From: CAZBMJ01 sp964493205
GTDB taxonomy: Bacteria > Myxococcota > UBA727 > JABDBI01
Assembly (NCBI GenBank): GCA_964493205.1
Contig: CAZBMJ010000024.1
Location: forward strand, 1 to 34,605
Length of the DNA: 34,605 bases
Reading direction: 5' to 3'
Every line of letters begins with the position of its first letter. Within the stretch, counting starts at the first letter, position 1. The notes below the pieces were generated by a model, which was not told the origin of the DNA, did no database searches, and saw nothing but the letters and a program-made list of their open reading frames with translations. This document shows positions 33,001-34,605 of this stretch, piece by piece. A program made the position numbers and the translations under genes.

Positions 33001-34605
33001 AGCAGGTATCACAGGCATTACCTATACCATCATGGTCACTATCCAACTGGTTAGGATTATTCGTATCTGGACAATTATCACAGACTTGCCCTATACCATC
33101 ACCATTATCACCTTGGTCATGGTTAGGCATGGTTTGACAATTATCACAAGCATCACCAGCACCATCTCCATCGGTATCTTTTACCCCATCATCAAAGTCA
33201 ATAGGACAAATATCACAAGCCGTACCTACACCATCACCATCGGTGTCGATTTGCGTTGCATTAGGAACTTCTGGGCAATTATCACAAGCATCAGCAATAC
33301 CATCGGCATCTTTATCGGCAGGGCTTCCAAAGCAAACATCACAGACATTACCTAAGCCATCATGATCACTATCTAATTGGTTAGGATTAGCCGTAGTTGG
33401 ACAATTATCACAAGCATCACCTATTCCATCAGCATCGGTATTAAGTTGATTAATATTGGGCAAGCTTGGACAATTATCGCAAGCATCACCAATACCATCC
33501 ATATCGCTATCTTTTATACCGTTATCAAAAGCGGCAGGACAAACATCGCAGGCATCGCCTGTGCCATCTCTATCGCCATCTGTTTGGGTACTATTGGTGC
33601 GGTGAGGACAATTATCACAACTATCAGAAAGGCCGTCACCATCGCTATCTAATGGATCGCCAAAACAAGTATCACAAACATTACCCAAACCATCGCCATC
33701 GCTATCTAATTGGTTAGGATTGCCATTAGCTGGGCAGTTATCACAAGCATCACCTATTCCATCACCATCTGTATTAAGTTGAGTAATATTAGGCAAGCTT
33801 GGACAATTATCGCAAGCATCACCGATGCCATCCATATCGCTATCTTTTATACCATTATCAAAAGCGGCAGGACAAACATCGCAAGCATCACCTGTACCAT
33901 CTCTATCACCATCTGTTTGGGTACTATTGGTATGGTGAGGACAATTATCACAACTATCAGAAAGGCCATCACCATCGCTATCTAATGGATCACCAAAACA
34001 GGTATCACAAACATTACCCAAACCATCGCCATCACTGTCTAATTGGTTAGGATTGCCATTAGCTGGGCAGTTATCACAAGCATCACCTACGCCGTCAGTG
34101 TCCGTATCAGTTTGGGCTATATTATGAACGCTTACACAATTATCGCTAGTATCAGCAATACTGTCAGAGTCACTATCTACTAATATTATTTCTTCAACAT
34201 CACAAACATTACCCAAACCATCACCATCGCTATCTAATTGGTTAGGATTAGCATTGGCTGGGCAATTATCACAGGCGTCACCTACACCGTCAGTATCGGT
34301 GTCTACTTGGGTAGCATTAGCGTTAGCTGGACAATTATCACAAGCATCGCCTATGCCATCCATATCACTATCTTTTATGCCGTTATCAAAGTCCGCAGGG
34401 CAAATATCGCAAACACTACCAACGCCATCGCCATCGCTATCGGTTTGGGTAGCATTAACTACGCTTGGGCAGTTATCACAGCTATCAGCAATACCATCTC
34501 CATCACTGTCTAATGGATCACCAAAACAGGTATCGCAAATATTGCCTAAGCCATCACCATCGCTATCTAATTGGTTAGGATTAGCATTGGCTGGGCAATT
34601 ATCAC
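30059..34605 (-). CDS. Giant thrombospondin type 3 repeat protein (N-terminus outside window)
   Basis: The frame is open from the right edge to a TAA at 30061-30059, giving 1,515 residues with no N-terminus. Practically all of it consists of TSP3 units of about 22 aa with the core DxDxDGxGDxCDNCP. I count about 70. Aspartates bind calcium and the cysteine pairs form disulfides, so the protein must be extracellular or on the surface as a stiff calcium-loaded rod. Units are ordered in groups of five, about 111 aa per group. A group begins with a unit lacking proline after CDxC (CFGDP, CSEDP, CEGGG, CTEDP), and its third unit is usually CD(I/V)CPxxFDNG. The C-terminus is short (PSQGPCGEETPF), with no sorting domain visible. 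The internal ATG at 34363 is not a real start. Confidence 0.93.
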   Translation of the reverse strand, partial: DNCPANANPNQLDSDGDGLGNICDTCFGDPLDSDGDGIADSCDNCPSVVNATQTDSDGDGVGSVCDICPADFDNGIKDSDMDGIGDACDNCPANANATQVDTDTDGVGDACDNCPANANPNQLDSDGDGLGNVCDVEEIILVDSDSDSIADTSDNCVSVHNIAQTDTDTDGVGDACDNCPANGNPNQLDSDGDGLGNVCDTCFGDPLDSDGDGLSDSCDNCPHHTNSTQTDGDRDGTGDACDVCPAAFDNGIKDSDMDGIGDACDNCPSLPNITQLNTDGDGIGDACDNCPANGNPNQLDSDGDGLGNVCDTCFGDPLDSDGDGLSDSCDNCPHRTNSTQTDGDRDGTGDACDVCPAAFDNGIKDSDMDGIGDACDNCPSLPNINQLNTDADGIGDACDNCPTTANPNQLDSDHDGLGNVCDVCFGSPADKDADGIADACDNCPEVPNATQIDTDGDGVGTACDICPIDFDDGVKDTDGDGAGDACDNCQTMPNHDQGDNGDGIGQVCDNCPDTNNPNQLDSDHDGIGNACDTCFGDPADSDFDNRADACDNCPYNANTNQVDADGDSVGDVCDICPDAFDDGVKDTDRDGFGDACDNCPSLPNIPQIDADGDGVGDACDNCPIRANANQLDTDHDGVGNVCDTCEACDGCAGGSVSDVDRDGIPNACDNCPEVVNATQVDADGDGIGDACDICPAGFDNGLKDSDMDGVGDACDNCQSLPNANQNDQDCDGLGDVCDNCINKSNGNQVDSDEDGIGNVCDACSEDPTDTDMDGLANSCDNCPLVDNPLQEDADGDGTGNACDTCPTTADSGCTDMDMDGLGSACDNCPDVNNISQVDTDGDGIGDACDNCPLIANINQLDSDGDQVGNVCDVCEGGGLSDADLDGDPTACDNCPAVSNPLQEDIDGDGVGDACDICPTGFDNGVKDTDMDGAGDACDNCPFINNPDQVDTDGDGFGDLCDNSPTVANADQLDTDGDGIGDASDTCNFGDATDSDGDAVPNACDNCPANVNPLQENADGDIFGDACDNCPMAINANQLDTDGDGVGTACDNCPLNLNPAQTDTDGDGIGNACDTCNGSEVDTDVDTIPDACDNCPLVDNTNQLDLDGDGIGDVCDNCPSSFDGSEVDTDLDGLGDACDNCLGFSNPDQLDMDSDGLGDACDNCSMTSNANQLDSDSDGIGNACDDCTEDPVDFDGDGIFSSCDNCPMVANASQLDGDGDGVGDACDSCPLNADKGANDSDADGFGNACDSCPTTPNALQSDSDGDGVGDACDNCPANSNANQMDSDNDGLGNACDACDKGMNMDMDGDGIPSACDNCPNVSNTNQQDTDGDGIGDVCDTCELVFDNGFDSDVDSVANECDNCPAVFNTTQADADGDFVGDACDNCPAVSNANQLDSDNDGLGNGCDDCNSGPPVDPDNDLLSSACDNCPLLTNLDQADQDGDGIGDPCDNCIDTSNISQADSDLDGVGNACDNCPLNSNSNQIDVDLDGFGNVCDNCPELFNPSQGPCGEETPF
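32710..34605 (-). repeat. 333-bp higher-order tandem repeat in the TSP3 gene
   Basis: The same short block (reading CTAATTGGTTAGGATT on the plus strand, with small changes) recurs at 32710, 33043, 33373, 33706, 34039, 34234 and 34567. The intervals are 333, 330, 333, 333, 195 and 333 bp. Each interval is one five-unit protein group; the 195-bp one is a group of three units. Copies at 33373-34038 are the most alike. The same five-unit order continues with more divergence to the C-terminal end. Confidence 0.88.

Noticed and set aside
30400..34513. Many long plus-strand open frames opposite the TSP3 gene
   Set aside because: They are mirror frames of a highly repetitive coding sequence, with low-complexity Ile/Thr or His/Tyr products and no ribosome sites. 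The minus-strand TSP3 reading is unambiguous.
32710..34605. CRISPR-like array of regularly spaced short repeats
   Set aside because: The spacing of CDNCP-coding blocks looks regular, but the sequence between them is also repeated and in frame, so this is a protein repeat. No cas genes are present.

Overview
The window is AT-rich DNA (roughly one-third G+C by eye) from a Gram-negative bacterium. It has several lipobox signal peptides, glutathione synthetase and glutaredoxin, a three-gene proton-translocating transhydrogenase, an exported protein with about 70 thrombospondin-type-3 (TSP3) calcium-binding units, and a PilZ protein. This mix suggests a low-GC member of the former Deltaproteobacteria or the Bdellovibrionota, but that placement is inference and no marker gene fixes the taxon. 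A run of 100 N at 15729-15828 shows this is a scaffold with a repeat-caused assembly gap.

Layout. 1-3872: a beta-lactamase-fold serine hydrolase with a damaged start, an orphan exported 593-aa protein closed by a good terminator, and a Phd/VapC-type toxin-antitoxin pair. 3959-7988 (minus): a GNAT acetyltransferase, then the gap-pgk-tpiA-secG operon, which is tightly packed and runs from a recognisable promoter at 8015-8042. 8083-10160 (plus): a DOT1-like methyltransferase, an SCP2-domain protein, a ferritin-like protein and a TM2-domain protein. 10178-18123: an accessory region of lipoproteins. It holds a Pro/Ala-linker lipoprotein inside a segment flanked by 54-bp perfect direct repeats, an M61-like lipoprotein peptidase, a very large repeat lipoprotein containing the gap, a relic of a subtilase gene and a small beta-helix-like lipoprotein. 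18157-24283: arginine decarboxylase with glutaredoxin (minus), then transhydrogenase pntAA-pntAB-pntB and gshB (plus), a redox and glutathione neighbourhood. 24290-26414: an exported methyltransferase-like protein, a PilZ protein and a helix-turn-helix protein. 26580-30056: a FadN-type beta-oxidation fusion protein and its thiolase. 30059 to the right edge (minus): the C-terminal 1,515 residues of the giant TSP3 protein.

The most unusual material is the lipoprotein region. Two lipoprotein genes share about 165 bp of upstream DNA and the signal peptide but have unrelated bodies. One of them sits in a segment whose flanking repeats each carry the 3' ends of both neighbouring genes, which is good evidence that the segment was inserted between two formerly overlapping convergent genes. 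The TSP3 gene is built from a five-unit super-repeat of about 333 bp. A palindromic element with nested hairpins occurs twice between housekeeping genes.
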